From Candidatus Kaiserbacteria bacterium (GTDB taxonomy: Bacteria; Patescibacteriota; Minisyncoccia; Phycocordibacterales; JABAAK01): a DNA stretch of 12,050 nt. The translations under genes and the position numbers were made by a program. The notes under the pieces were generated by a model. It was not told the origin of the DNA, did not search any database, and saw nothing but the letters and a program-made list of their open reading frames with translations. Numbering within the stretch: position 1 is the first letter of the stretch; every line of letters begins with the position of its first letter. The stretch lies in NCBI GenBank assembly GCA_014238395.1, contig JABABE010000079.1:1-12050 (forward strand). The letters run 5' to 3'. Positions 1 through 7,095 of this stretch are shown piece by piece.

Positions 1-42
1 GAAAACCAAACCCTTATTTATAAATTTTAATAATAATTATAT

Positions 43-1239
43 ATGGTAGATTTTGACAGAAACAAACCACACATGAATGTGGGAACAATAGGACACGTTG
101 ATAATGGTAAGTCCACACTTACAGCAGCAATATTGAGTGTCTTGAGCAAAAAAGGTGATGGGTATGTGGCTACAAGTAAACAGGTTGATGAACTGGACAA
201 AGCTCCGGAGGAAAAAGCAAGAGGTATAACTATCTCTATTGCTCACTCTGAGTTTGAAACACCAAAAAGACATTACGCTGCAATTGATGCCCCAGGTCAC
301 GCTGACTACATAAAAAACATGATAACAGGTGCTGCACAAATGGATGGAGCTATACTTGTTGTATCGGCTACTGATGGTGCCATGCCACAAACAAGAGAGC
401 ACGTTCTCTTAGCAAGGCAAGTTGGTGTACCAAACATAATGGTGTTCATAAACAAATGTGATATGACAGATGATGAAGATATGGTGATGCTTGTAGAAGA
501 GGAGATTAGAGACCTTCTTACAAAATATGGTTACAACGGGGAGAAAGCGCCAATAATAAAAGGTTCAGCATTGAAAGCACTTGAAGAAGACAGCGCAGAT
601 GGAGAGTGGTCTAAAAAAGTACTAGAGTTGATAGACAAAATGGATGAATATTTCCCAATGCCAGAAAGAGATATGGAAAAGCCTTTCCTTATGCCTATAG
701 AAGACATCTTCTCTATTGAGGGTCGTGGAACAGTTGTTACTGGTAGGATTGAACGAGGTGTAGTAAAGGTTGGAGAAGAGGTTGAGATAGTTGGTATAAA
801 AGACACTTCAAAAACCACAGTCACAGGTATTGAAATGTTTAACAAACAACTGCAAGAAGGTATGGCAGGAGATAATGCTGGTATATTGCTACGAGGAAAG
901 AAAAAAGAAGATATGACAAGAGGTCAGGTTTTAACTGCTCCAGGATCAGTAACACCACACACAGAGTTTGAAGCAGAAATCTATGTTCTATCAAAAGAGG
1001 AAGGAGGAAGACATACTCCTTTTATGAAAGGTTACAAACCACAGTTCTACTTTAGGACAACTGATGTAACAGGTGAGGTTGTATTAAAAGAAGGTGCAGA
1101 AATGGTTATGCCTGGAGATACAGTCAATGTAAATGTAAATCTTGTAGCACCGATTGCTATGGAAGAAAAACAAAGATTTGCAATCCGTGAAGGAGGAAAA
1201 ACCGTTGGAGCTGGTGTGGTTGTAAAGATCACAAAATAA
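43..1239 (+). CDS. tuf: Elongation factor Tu (EF-Tu)
   Basis: EF-Tu is the GTPase that carries aminoacyl-tRNA to the ribosomal A site. The 398-residue product matches the normal family length and has all three domains: the GTPase domain to about residue 205, then two beta-barrel domains. Visible motifs are the P-loop GHVDNGKS (17-24), the switch I GITI threonine (63), DAPGH (82-86) with the catalytic His86, NKCD (137-140) and SAL (175-177). The P-loop differs from the usual bacterial GHVDHGKT at two positions, closer to the GKS form of EF-1A. The C-terminal part contains GGRHTPF and QFYFRTTDVTG, both typical of EF-Tu. It lies 10 bases before rpsJ, the common str-S10 junction. The ATG at 43 has no Shine-Dalgarno site but gives the expected N-terminus. 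Identification is certain. Confidence 0.99.
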   Translation: MVDFDRNKPHMNVGTIGHVDNGKSTLTAAILSVLSKKGDGYVATSKQVDELDKAPEEKARGITISIAHSEFETPKRHYAAIDAPGHADYIKNMITGAAQMDGAILVVSATDGAMPQTREHVLLARQVGVPNIMVFINKCDMTDDEDMVMLVEEEIRDLLTKYGYNGEKAPIIKGSALKALEEDSADGEWSKKVLELIDKMDEYFPMPERDMEKPFLMPIEDIFSIEGRGTVVTGRIERGVVKVGEEVEIVGIKDTSKTTVTGIEMFNKQLQEGMAGDNAGILLRGKKKEDMTRGQVLTAPGSVTPHTEFEAEIYVLSKEEGGRHTPFMKGYKPQFYFRTTDVTGEVVLKEGAEMVMPGDTVNVNVNLVAPIAMEEKQRFAIREGGKTVGAGVVVKITK

Positions 1240-1249
1240 TTAATTAGAA

Positions 1250-1603
1250 ATGTCAGCAACAAAAAAAACAAAAAGCAGTGCAGAAAAGACTGATAATTCT
1301 AAACTAAGAGTTAGAGTACAAGCTTATGAACCTAATATATTAGACTTGTCAGTAAAACAAATTGTTGAAACTGGAATAAGGTTAAATGTAGAGATAGTAG
1401 GACCTGTAAATCTACCAACAAAAATCAAAAAATATACAGTAAACAGAGCTCCTTTTGTATTTAAAACAGCAAGAGAACAATTTGAAATGCGAATACACAC
1501 TAGGTTTGTGGATATTATAAATCCATCACAACAAGTGGTTGAAGCACTTTCAAATCTAGATTTACCAGCAGGAGTTTCTGTGGAAGCACAAATCAGATCT
1601 TAA
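1250..1603 (+). CDS. rpsJ: 30S ribosomal protein S10 (uS10)
   Basis: S10 sits in the head of the 30S subunit and is the NusE component of transcription antitermination complexes in studied bacteria. The 117-residue product has the family signature GPVNLPTK (51-58) and the conserved REQFEMRIHTRF block (75-86), ending in the usual LDLPAGVSVE. The family is usually about 102 residues; the excess is a Lys/Ser/Thr-rich N-terminal extension of about 15 residues before the first beta strand at residue 19. A conserved His in the SPHV-like segment is Phe here (APFV, 67-70). It is the first gene of the S10 cluster. No ribosome-binding site is seen before the ATG. Confidence 0.98.
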   Translation: MSATKKTKSSAEKTDNSKLRVRVQAYEPNILDLSVKQIVETGIRLNVEIVGPVNLPTKIKKYTVNRAPFVFKTAREQFEMRIHTRFVDIINPSQQVVEALSNLDLPAGVSVEAQIRS

Positions 1604-1629
1604 GCAACACAAACAAAAGACTATTTATC

Positions 1630-1645
1630 ATTTACTTTGGTAAAT
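1630..1645 (+). other. Small hairpin in the rpsJ-rplC gap
   Basis: A perfect 6-bp stem (ATTTAC with GTAAAT) closes a TTTG loop, 13 bases before the rplC ATG. It lies in the 55-base rpsJ-rplC gap, one of the longer intergenic gaps here. It is too short and AT-rich to be a convincing terminator and has no U-run. In E. coli the S10 leader binds L4 for autoregulation, but that site is upstream of rpsJ and nothing seen here resembles it. A function is speculative. Confidence 0.25.
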
Positions 1646-1658
1646 AAATTTTCAAAAT

Positions 1659-2264
1659 ATGAAATTCGCAATAGGAAAAAAACAAAAAATGACACAAATC
1701 TTCGATATGGAGGGTTTCGTACACCCTGCCACAGAAGTCATACTTGAAAAAATAACAGTCACAAAAATTTGCAAAAAAGAAAAAGAAGGTTACGATGCTG
1801 TGCAAATCGGGTATGGAGAAAAAAAAGCAAAGCAAAACACAAAACAAAAAGATAAAGAAGTTAAGCTGTTTGAAGGAACAAAAGAATTATATGTGGATGA
1901 CATAAATCAATACAAAATAGGTGATAAAATTGATATAGCTAATATTTTTCAAAAAGGGGATGTGGTAAATGTGTCTGGAATATCAAAAGGAAAAGGTTTT
2001 GCCGGTGTCGTCAAAAGACACAATTTTGGAGGAGGTCCAAGATCTCACGGGCAAAAACATACAGAAAGATCTCCTGGGTCTATTGGAGGTGGACTTAGAT
2101 GTAGAGTACCAAAAGGTATGAAAATGGGAGGCAGAATGGGTGGAGAGAGAGTGACTATAAAAGGACTGGAGATAGTCTTTACAGATAAAGATTCTAATAA
2201 AATTTTAATAAAAGGGTCTCTACCAGGAAAAAAAGGAACACTGATTGAAGTTAAAACATTATAA
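1659..2264 (+). CDS. rplC: 50S ribosomal protein L3 (uL3)
   Basis: L3 is an early-assembling 50S protein whose long loop reaches towards the peptidyl-transferase centre. The 201-residue product begins with the typical MKFAIGKKQKMTQIF start and carries the loop motif around GPRSHGQKHTERSPGSIG (126-143), followed by KGMKMGGRMGGERVT. Gln132 in HGQK lies in the loop that PrmB methylates in E. coli, but the equivalent residue cannot be assigned without an alignment. Length is within the normal bacterial range. The ATG at 1659 is preferred over the internal ATG at 1689 because the family N-terminus MKF-GKK is intact. Its stop precedes the rplD ATG by four bases, so translational coupling is likely. 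Confidence 0.98.
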   Translation: MKFAIGKKQKMTQIFDMEGFVHPATEVILEKITVTKICKKEKEGYDAVQIGYGEKKAKQNTKQKDKEVKLFEGTKELYVDDINQYKIGDKIDIANIFQKGDVVNVSGISKGKGFAGVVKRHNFGGGPRSHGQKHTERSPGSIGGGLRCRVPKGMKMGGRMGGERVTIKGLEIVFTDKDSNKILIKGSLPGKKGTLIEVKTL

Positions 2265-2268
2265 TATT

Positions 2269-3078
2269 ATGAAAACAGAAGCACCACTATATACAAAAGA
2301 AGCAAAAAAAATCTCAAAAATGGTTTCCTTGCCTGCCGATATATTTACATCAGAGTGGAACAAAGATTTAATTCAACAAGTTATTGTATCACTGAGCTCA
2401 AATCAAAGAAAAAGAACAGCTCATACAAAGGGCAGATCAGAGGTAAGAGGGGGTGGAAAAAAGCCATACAGACAAAAAGGTACAGGTAGAGCCAGACACG
2501 GATCTATAAGATCTCCACTTTGGGTAGGAGGTGGTGTTACCTTTGGTCCAACGAATACAAAAGACTATTCAAAAAAAATAAATAAAAAAATAAGAGCAAA
2601 GGCACTTTCTATAGTACTTTCAAAAAAATTAGAAGAAAATACTGTGGCCTGTGTAGAAAATATGAAATTAGAATCCCCAAAAACAAAAATTGCGGCAAAA
2701 ATATTATCAACTATAAAAAAAGATTTTGGGCAAAAGGAGCAGACAAACACATTGGTAGTTTTTCCACAAAAAAATATTGTGCAATCAAAGAGTTGGTGCA
2801 ATCTACATAGATTATTTTTGACTGACATAGATACTTTAAATGCACTTGATGTTTTCCGTCACACTACCATCATTTTTGTAAGCCCAGAGGAGTGTATGGA
2901 AAAATTATCGGACAGATTGTCAGAAAAAATAAACAAACAAAAAACAACAAAAGAAAAGACTGAAACAAAATCTACCGCGACCAAAAAAATAGTTAAAAAA
3001 AGTGTAAAAAAAGCAACAAAAAAAGTTGCAAAGAAGGTGTCTAAAAAAAAAGTGACAAAAGAAACAGTGAAAAAATAA
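2269..3078 (+). CDS. rplD: 50S ribosomal protein L4 (uL4) with lysine-rich C-terminal tail
   Basis: L4 lines the constriction of the nascent peptide tunnel and in E. coli represses the S10 operon. The 269-residue product has the conserved tunnel loop around KPYRQKGTGRARHG (65-78) and GGGVTFGP (87-94), then a normal Rossmann-like C-terminal domain to about residue 215. After this comes an additional tail (219-269) made mostly of KK-x-x-KK blocks, with about 22 lysines in 51 residues, like histone H1 tails. The usual family length is 200-210, so the tail is an addition. A longer reading from a TTG at 2245 would overlap the end of rplC; the ATG at 2269, just after the rplC stop, is the more natural start. 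Confidence 0.96.
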   Translation: MKTEAPLYTKEAKKISKMVSLPADIFTSEWNKDLIQQVIVSLSSNQRKRTAHTKGRSEVRGGGKKPYRQKGTGRARHGSIRSPLWVGGGVTFGPTNTKDYSKKINKKIRAKALSIVLSKKLEENTVACVENMKLESPKTKIAAKILSTIKKDFGQKEQTNTLVVFPQKNIVQSKSWCNLHRLFLTDIDTLNALDVFRHTTIIFVSPEECMEKLSDRLSEKINKQKTTKEKTETKSTATKKIVKKSVKKATKKVAKKVSKKKVTKETVKK

Positions 3079-3088
3079 ATAATAAAAT

Positions 3089-3589
3089 ATGATTCTCAAA
3101 AAAATTTTTAACAAACAAGAAGAAAAACTCAAAGAAGCTGACAAAGTTGAGCAAGTGAAAAATACCAATCCAGAGGAACAAAAGACTGACAACAAGTCTG
3201 CTTTAAAAGAAACAAAAATACAAAACTATAGATCTGTGTGCACAAAAACAAAAAGACAAAAAAGAGTTGGATTTTTACCAAAACAAAAAAGAAAAACAAG
3301 TGTTCACATAAATGATGTTATTATAAAACCTCACGTAACAGAAAAGTCATCTGTTATGTCAGAATCAAATATATATACATTTATAGTTAAGAAACAATCT
3401 TCTGCCTTTGATGTTTGCGCTGCTGTAAAGGAAATGTATGGAGCTGATGTTTCTTGTGTTTATTTTGCAAAAAAAGGACCTAAAAAAACCTCACAAAGAA
3501 AACAAGGAGGCAAAAATCCTGGGCAAAGGAATCCTATGAAAAAAGCTTATGTTAAAGTTAAAAAAGGAAGTAAAATTAAATTAAGTTAA
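3089..3589 (+). CDS. rplW: 50S ribosomal protein L23 (uL23) with long N-terminal extension
   Basis: L23 lies at the tunnel exit and is a docking site for trigger factor and SRP, and lies near the SecY contact. The recognisable core covers about residues 76-166, with the family start VIIKPHVTEKSS (77-88), the YTFIVKKQSSAFDV strand, and the KGPKKTSQRKQGGKNPGQR loop before the final KKAYVKV strand. The usual length is near 95-100 residues, but this protein is 166 because of a charged Lys/Glu-rich N-terminal extension of about 75 residues. No signal or membrane segment is visible in the extension. The ATG at 3089 follows the rplD stop by 10 bases. A shorter start is not excluded, but no in-frame ATG precedes the core. 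Confidence 0.95.
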   Translation: MILKKIFNKQEEKLKEADKVEQVKNTNPEEQKTDNKSALKETKIQNYRSVCTKTKRQKRVGFLPKQKRKTSVHINDVIIKPHVTEKSSVMSESNIYTFIVKKQSSAFDVCAAVKEMYGADVSCVYFAKKGPKKTSQRKQGGKNPGQRNPMKKAYVKVKKGSKIKLS

Positions 3590-3590
3590 T

Positions 3591-4433
3591 ATGAAAAAGT
3601 ACAAACCAACAAACGCAGGAATCAGAGGTACCGTTGTAGTCTCATATAAAAAACTCTTGACTACAAAAAAATCAGTAAAATCTATGACCTCTGGTTTTAA
3701 AAGAGCAAAAGGTAGAAATAACACTGGAAGAATCACATCTAGGTTTAGAGGGGGTGGGCACAAAAGAAAATGGAGAGAAATAGATTTTTTGTATAACAAG
3801 TTAGATATACAGGGAAAGATAGAAACAGTAGAATATGATCCAAACAGGACAGCTTTCATATCATGTGTTTGTTATCAAGATGGTGAAAGAAGATATGTAG
3901 TAACCCCAAAAGATGTGTCACAAGGAGACACAATTATCACATCAGAAAATGCTCCTATTAAACCAGGTAACAGAACAAAATTGTCAAACATACCTGGTGG
4001 TACATCTGTGTATCACGTCGAGATACAAAAAGGCGGAGGAGCAAAAATAGCAAGGGGCGCTGGTATATCAGCAGAGATACTAGGACACGATGGAAAGTAT
4101 ACACAACTAAAAATGCCATCATCTGAGTTGAAAAAAGTACAATCATCTGGTTTTGCATCAATAGGACAGATAAGTAACGATGGCCACAAACTAAGGAACC
4201 TAGGAAAAGCCGGTCGTTCTAGGTGGCTTGGTAGAAGACCAAAAGTAAGAGGTTCTGCAATGAATGCAGTAGATCATCCGTTTGGAGGAGGTGAAGGAAA
4301 AGCAAGTAGAGGTAGAAAAAGACAAGTAACCAAATGGGGTAAACCATCTGGAAAAGGTCAAAAAACAAGAAAATCAAAAAAATACTCAAATAAAACTATT
4401 ATAAGAAGAAGAAAGGTTGGTAAAAAAAAGTAA
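3591..4433 (+). CDS. rplB: 50S ribosomal protein L2 (uL2)
   Basis: L2 is a highly conserved 50S protein needed for subunit association and peptidyl-transferase activity. The 280-residue product has GRNNTGRITSRFRGGGHKRK (41-60), EYDPNRTA (81-88), the KPGN and NIPGGT motifs, LGKAGRSRWLGRRPKVRG (204-221) and AMNAVDHPFGGGEG (223-236). His229 corresponds to the essential E. coli L2 histidine and is retained. Residue 231, usually His in bacteria, is Phe as in the eukaryotic version. The C-terminus is very basic (RRRKVGKKK). It starts one base after the rplW stop, in a TAA-T-ATG junction. Confidence 0.99.
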   Translation: MKKYKPTNAGIRGTVVVSYKKLLTTKKSVKSMTSGFKRAKGRNNTGRITSRFRGGGHKRKWREIDFLYNKLDIQGKIETVEYDPNRTAFISCVCYQDGERRYVVTPKDVSQGDTIITSENAPIKPGNRTKLSNIPGGTSVYHVEIQKGGGAKIARGAGISAEILGHDGKYTQLKMPSSELKKVQSSGFASIGQISNDGHKLRNLGKAGRSRWLGRRPKVRGSAMNAVDHPFGGGEGKASRGRKRQVTKWGKPSGKGQKTRKSKKYSNKTIIRRRKVGKKK

Positions 4434-4452
4434 TTTTGATAAGATATAATAC

Positions 4453-4782
4453 ATGACAAGATCAATAAAAAAAGGACCTAACGTAAACTATAAATTGCTT
4501 AAAAAAATAGCAGGAAAAAAACCTGCTGATGTTGGGGTGATAAACTGTTGGTGTCGTGACAGTCAGATTTCTCCAGATATGGTTGGGTTCACATTTGGTG
4601 TGCATAATGGGAAAACACATCAACCTGTTTTAATCTCAGAGGATATGGTGGGACACTATCTTGGAGAATTTGCAATGACTAAAAAATTTATAAGGCACGG
4701 AGGTCGTCAACAAAAAGAACTAGAACAAAAAAAGAAAGAAGCAGAGATAGATGCAGCAAAGCAAGCAAAGAAAGCAAAATAA
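4453..4782 (+). CDS. rpsS: 30S ribosomal protein S19 (uS19)
   Basis: S19 is in the 30S head, near the A-site tRNA and bridging to the 50S subunit. The 109-residue product begins with the standard TRSIKKGP block and has PDMVGFTFGVHNGKTHQPV (41-59), then ISEDMVGHYLGEFA (61-74). The usual length is about 92; the extra C-terminal part (about 88-109) is a charged helix rich in Lys, Glu, Gln and Ala. The segment that is usually KTWSRRS reads NCWCRDS, so two positions have become Cys. The gap from rplB is 19 bases and contains a TATAAT just before the ATG, with no -35 partner, so I do not call a promoter there. Confidence 0.98.
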   Translation: MTRSIKKGPNVNYKLLKKIAGKKPADVGVINCWCRDSQISPDMVGFTFGVHNGKTHQPVLISEDMVGHYLGEFAMTKKFIRHGGRQQKELEQKKKEAEIDAAKQAKKAK

Positions 4783-4792
4783 AAATAATAAT

Positions 4793-5134
4793 ATGAAATC
4801 AAGTTTAAAAGATATAAGACAAGCACCAAGAAAAGTAAGATATGTTGCCGACAGTGTTCGTGGTAAAAATGCAATGTCAGCTTGTGAAAGTTTAAGACTT
4901 TTAAATAAAAAATCTGCTTCTGTTATCTCAAAGCTCATAAAATCAGCAATAGCTAATGCAAAAGATAAAAATGTCTCAAACACTGACTCTCTTACGATAA
5001 AGAAAATAATGGTAGACTCTGGTGTAACGATGATAAGGGGTAGAGCAAGAGCTATGGGTAGATCAACTAGAATAAGGAAGAGAACATCTCGTGTTTTAGT
5101 TGAGTTGGAAAATAAACAAGATAATAATAAATAA
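4793..5134 (+). CDS. rplV: 50S ribosomal protein L22 (uL22)
   Basis: L22 spans the 50S subunit and its beta-hairpin lines the peptide tunnel opposite L4. The 113-residue product has the normal length and the family pattern: QAPRKVRYVADSVRGKNA (10-27), SAIANAKDKN (51-60) and the hairpin end RARAMGRSTRIRKRTS (84-99). The hairpin tip shows no macrolide-type deletion that I can see. A longer reading from an ATG at 4751 lies inside the rpsS tail and adds 14 residues of low-complexity Q/K/N, so the ATG at 4793, 10 bases after the rpsS stop, is chosen. Its stop and the rpsC start form another TAA-T-ATG junction. Confidence 0.97.
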   Translation: MKSSLKDIRQAPRKVRYVADSVRGKNAMSACESLRLLNKKSASVISKLIKSAIANAKDKNVSNTDSLTIKKIMVDSGVTMIRGRARAMGRSTRIRKRTSRVLVELENKQDNNK

Positions 5135-5135
5135 T

Positions 5136-5798
5136 ATGTCACACACAGTACATCCATATGGACAAAGAATAGGAATTTTAAACGGATGGAAATCTCAATG
5201 GTTTTCTACGAACAAAAAAGGATATAAACAAAATATCAAAGAAGACATAAGGGTAAGGGAGTTTCTGTCAAAAAAATTAAAAAATAATATGGTGGACGAT
5301 ATTTTAATAGAAAGATTTAGAAACATGATATCTATAACTATATCAACATCAAAACCTGGATTGCTGATTGGAAGAGATGGAATGGGAATTGAAAATATAA
5401 TCAAAGATACTAAAAATATATTGGAAAAAGAAGGGTCAAAAATGGCGGATAAATTAAAGGTAAAAGTAGAAGAAATCAAGAATTCAGAAAAAAATGCCAA
5501 CCTGGTCGCAGAACAAATAATAGAGTTGCTAGAAAAAAGAATGCCTTTCAGGCGCGTTATGAAACAAACGGTTGAAAAAGTCGCTGCAAATCGAGAAGTA
5601 AAAGGAGTAAGAATAAGTCTTTCTGGTCGTTTAGGAGGCACAGAAATAGCACGAACAGAAGAAGTGAAAAAAGGGTCTATACCGCTACAGACATTACGAG
5701 CAGAGATAAATTACACATCCAGAAAAGTAATTTTGTCTTACGGTGCAATTGGTATCAAGGTGTGGATATACACCGGTATAAATTTTAACCAAAAATAA
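5136..5798 (+). CDS. rpsC: 30S ribosomal protein S3 (uS3)
   Basis: S3 surrounds the mRNA entry channel on the 30S head and contributes to mRNA unwinding in E. coli. The 220-residue product starts with the family VHPYGQRIG pattern, then has a KH domain whose GxxG loop is G79-R-D-G82, and the C-terminal domain with MPFRRVMKQ (136-144), SGRLGGTEIARTE (163-175) and YGAIGIKVWIYTG (202-214). The basic residues linked to helicase function, Arg139, Arg140 and Lys143, are present. The Asp in the GxxG loop is unusual, since this position is normally basic or neutral. A TTG-initiated version from 5100 would overlap rplV, so the ATG at 5136, one base after the rplV stop, is preferred. Confidence 0.98.
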   Translation: MSHTVHPYGQRIGILNGWKSQWFSTNKKGYKQNIKEDIRVREFLSKKLKNNMVDDILIERFRNMISITISTSKPGLLIGRDGMGIENIIKDTKNILEKEGSKMADKLKVKVEEIKNSEKNANLVAEQIIELLEKRMPFRRVMKQTVEKVAANREVKGVRISLSGRLGGTEIARTEEVKKGSIPLQTLRAEINYTSRKVILSYGAIGIKVWIYTGINFNQK

Positions 5799-5801
5799 AA
5801 T

Positions 5802-6224
5802 ATGTTACTCTCACCTAAAAAAGTTAAATATAGAAAATGGCAAAAAGCGAGGTGTAATCGCAAAAGGATACTTATGCCAACAAAAGGAAGCAATGTTTGC
5901 TTTGGTGATTATGGCATACAGGCAATCACAAAAGCTCGTATTTCCTCACACCACATAGAAGCAACTAGACGAGTTGTTGTTAAAACAATAGGCAAGGATG
6001 CTCGTATGTGGATTCGAATATTTCCAGACAGACCGTACACCAAAAAACCAAGTGAAGTTGGTATGGGTAAAGGAAAAGGAAATCCAGAAGGTTTTGAGGT
6101 GGAAATACTTCCAGGAAAAATAATATATGAATTTTCTGGTGTCACAGAAGAGGTGGCAAGTGAAGCAGCAAGAAAATGCGGAAAAAAGCTTCCACTAAAA
6201 GTAAAAATAACTAAAAGAGATTAA
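5802..6224 (+). CDS. rplP: 50S ribosomal protein L16 (uL16)
   Basis: L16 helps position tRNA in the A and P sites of the 50S subunit. The 140-residue product begins with MLLSPKKVKYRKWQK, has FGDYGIQA (34-41) and HHIEATRR (50-57), and carries the signature MWIRIFPDRPYTKKP (69-83) with GMGKGKGNPEG (87-97). The arginine that RoxA hydroxylates in E. coli L16 lies in this stretch. Length is normal. The last base of the stop codon is also the first base of the rpmC start (TAATG), so the two genes overlap by one base and are probably translationally coupled. Confidence 0.98.
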   Translation: MLLSPKKVKYRKWQKARCNRKRILMPTKGSNVCFGDYGIQAITKARISSHHIEATRRVVVKTIGKDARMWIRIFPDRPYTKKPSEVGMGKGKGNPEGFEVEILPGKIIYEFSGVTEEVASEAARKCGKKLPLKVKITKRD

Positions 6225-6451
6225 TGAAAAAATCAGAACTAAAAAAAATAAATCCAAAAGATTTTAACAAAAAAATAAAAGAATTGAAGAAGGACTGCTG
6301 TTCAAATAGGATTACAGTTGATGCAAAAGATAGCAGATTTAACAAGAAAATGACAAGAAAAGCCATAGCAAGGATAAAAACTGTACAAAATATGAAACCT
6401 GCTACAAACAAACCAAAAGAGACACCAGAACTATCAAAAAAGTCAAAATAA
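6224..6451 (+). CDS. rpmC: 50S ribosomal protein L29 (uL29)
   Basis: L29 is a small two-helix protein next to L23 at the tunnel exit. The 75-residue product is slightly longer than the usual 60-70. The first helix matches the family (KKSELKKINPKDFNKKIKEL), and the C-terminal helix has TRKAIARIKTV (44-54), the usual RRDIARIKTV-like block. The normally hydrophobic LFNLRFQ segment reads CCSNRIT (25-31), with two adjacent cysteines, so the hydrophobic link is weakened. The last 15-20 residues are a Lys/Pro/Thr-rich tail. Position between rplP and rpsQ supports the call, which rests on context as much as on sequence. Confidence 0.92.
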   Translation: MKKSELKKINPKDFNKKIKELKKDCCSNRITVDAKDSRFNKKMTRKAIARIKTVQNMKPATNKPKETPELSKKSK

Positions 6452-6469
6452 CTGTAATATATTAAGTAT

Positions 6470-6712
6470 ATGGAAAAACAAGAAACAAATAAAAAAACAT
6501 TAAAAGGAAAAGTAATTTCAAACAAAATGAAAGATACTGTTGTTGTTTCAGTATCTAGATTTTTTAAAGTACCAAAGTACGGAAAGTATGTAAAGAAGGA
6601 AAAGAAATACCAAGCGCATACAAAAAATAATCACGAGATAGGTGAAGAAGTATTTATATCAGAATGTAGACCTATATCAAAAAACAAAAAATTTCAAGTA
6701 ATAAAAAATTAA
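6470..6712 (+). CDS. rpsQ: 30S ribosomal protein S17 (uS17)
   Basis: S17 is an OB-fold protein that binds 16S rRNA early in 30S assembly. The 80-residue product has the family blocks GKVISNKMKDTVVVSVSRFF (13-32), PKYGKYVKKEKKYQAH (35-50) and the C-terminal ISECRPISKNKKF (63-75). Length is normal. It closes the S10 cluster. The next gene, rplN, begins one base after the stop (TAA-T-ATG), so the usual S10/spc boundary is not separated here by any promoter space. The 18-base gap before the gene is AT-only apart from a few bases and lacks a Shine-Dalgarno site. Confidence 0.98.
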   Translation: MEKQETNKKTLKGKVISNKMKDTVVVSVSRFFKVPKYGKYVKKEKKYQAHTKNNHEIGEEVFISECRPISKNKKFQVIKN

Positions 6713-6713
6713 T

Positions 6714-7085
6714 ATGATACAACCAGAAACAATCTTAAGAATAACTGATAACTCCGGAGCTAAAATAGTAAAAGTTTTTAAAATTTTGGGGGGAAGCAAA
6801 AGAAGATATGCTCGAATCGGCGATTTGGTAGTTATGTCAGTTTTGTCAGTCGAACCAAGAAAAACTATAAAGAAAAAAGAAGTCGTCCGTGGTGTAATAG
6901 TGAGACAAAGACAACCGTTCCGAAGAAAAGATGGCTCTTATATAAGATTTGATGAAAATGCTGCTGTAATAGTTGATCCAAAAAAGAAAGAGCCACAAGC
7001 AACCCGTGTCTTTGGTCCGATACCTCGTGAATTATCAGAAAGAGGTTATACTAAAATAATTTCATTAGCACCGGAAGTCGTATAA
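6714..7085 (+). CDS. rplN: 50S ribosomal protein L14 (uL14)
   Basis: L14 sits on the 50S interface face, next to L19 and in contact with the 30S subunit; it is also the target of the silencing factor RsfS in studied bacteria. The 123-residue product has the normal length and is highly conserved: MIQPETILRITDNSGAK (1-17), LGGSKRRYARIGD (25-37), RRKDGSYIRFDENAAVIVD (70-88), and RVFGPIPRELSERGYTKI (98-115) with SLAPEV at the end. There is no unusual residue. It is the first gene of the spc cluster but has no own promoter, so it should be read from the upstream transcript. Confidence 0.99.
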   Translation: MIQPETILRITDNSGAKIVKVFKILGGSKRRYARIGDLVVMSVLSVEPRKTIKKKEVVRGVIVRQRQPFRRKDGSYIRFDENAAVIVDPKKKEPQATRVFGPIPRELSERGYTKIISLAPEVV

Positions 7086-7095
7086 AAATATCAAT

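Noticed and set aside
1..42. Possible end of an upstream gene such as fusA, or a tuf promoter
   Set aside because: Too short to identify; stops occur early in two frames and no promoter pair can be recognised.
2245..2268. Upstream TTG start for rplD
   Set aside because: It would overlap the end of rplC and add residues not seen in L4. The ATG at 2269 follows the rplC stop in the usual pattern.
4444..4449. TATAAT just before the rpsS start
   Set aside because: No -35 box at a proper distance, and a start of transcription from it would fall inside the coding region.
4751..4792. Upstream ATG start for rplV inside rpsS
   Set aside because: It adds 14 low-complexity residues. The ATG at 4793 gives a normal L22 length and spacing.
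5100..5135. Upstream TTG start for rpsC
   Set aside because: It lies inside rplV; the ATG at 5136 gives the expected S3 N-terminus.
4720..5157. A 145-residue minus-strand open frame opposite rpsS, rplV and rpsC (and similar minus-strand frames elsewhere, e.g. 37-402 and 5195-5641)
   Set aside because: They lie entirely opposite secure ribosomal-protein or tuf genes and their Phe/Leu/Ser-rich products reflect the A-rich coding strand read backwards.
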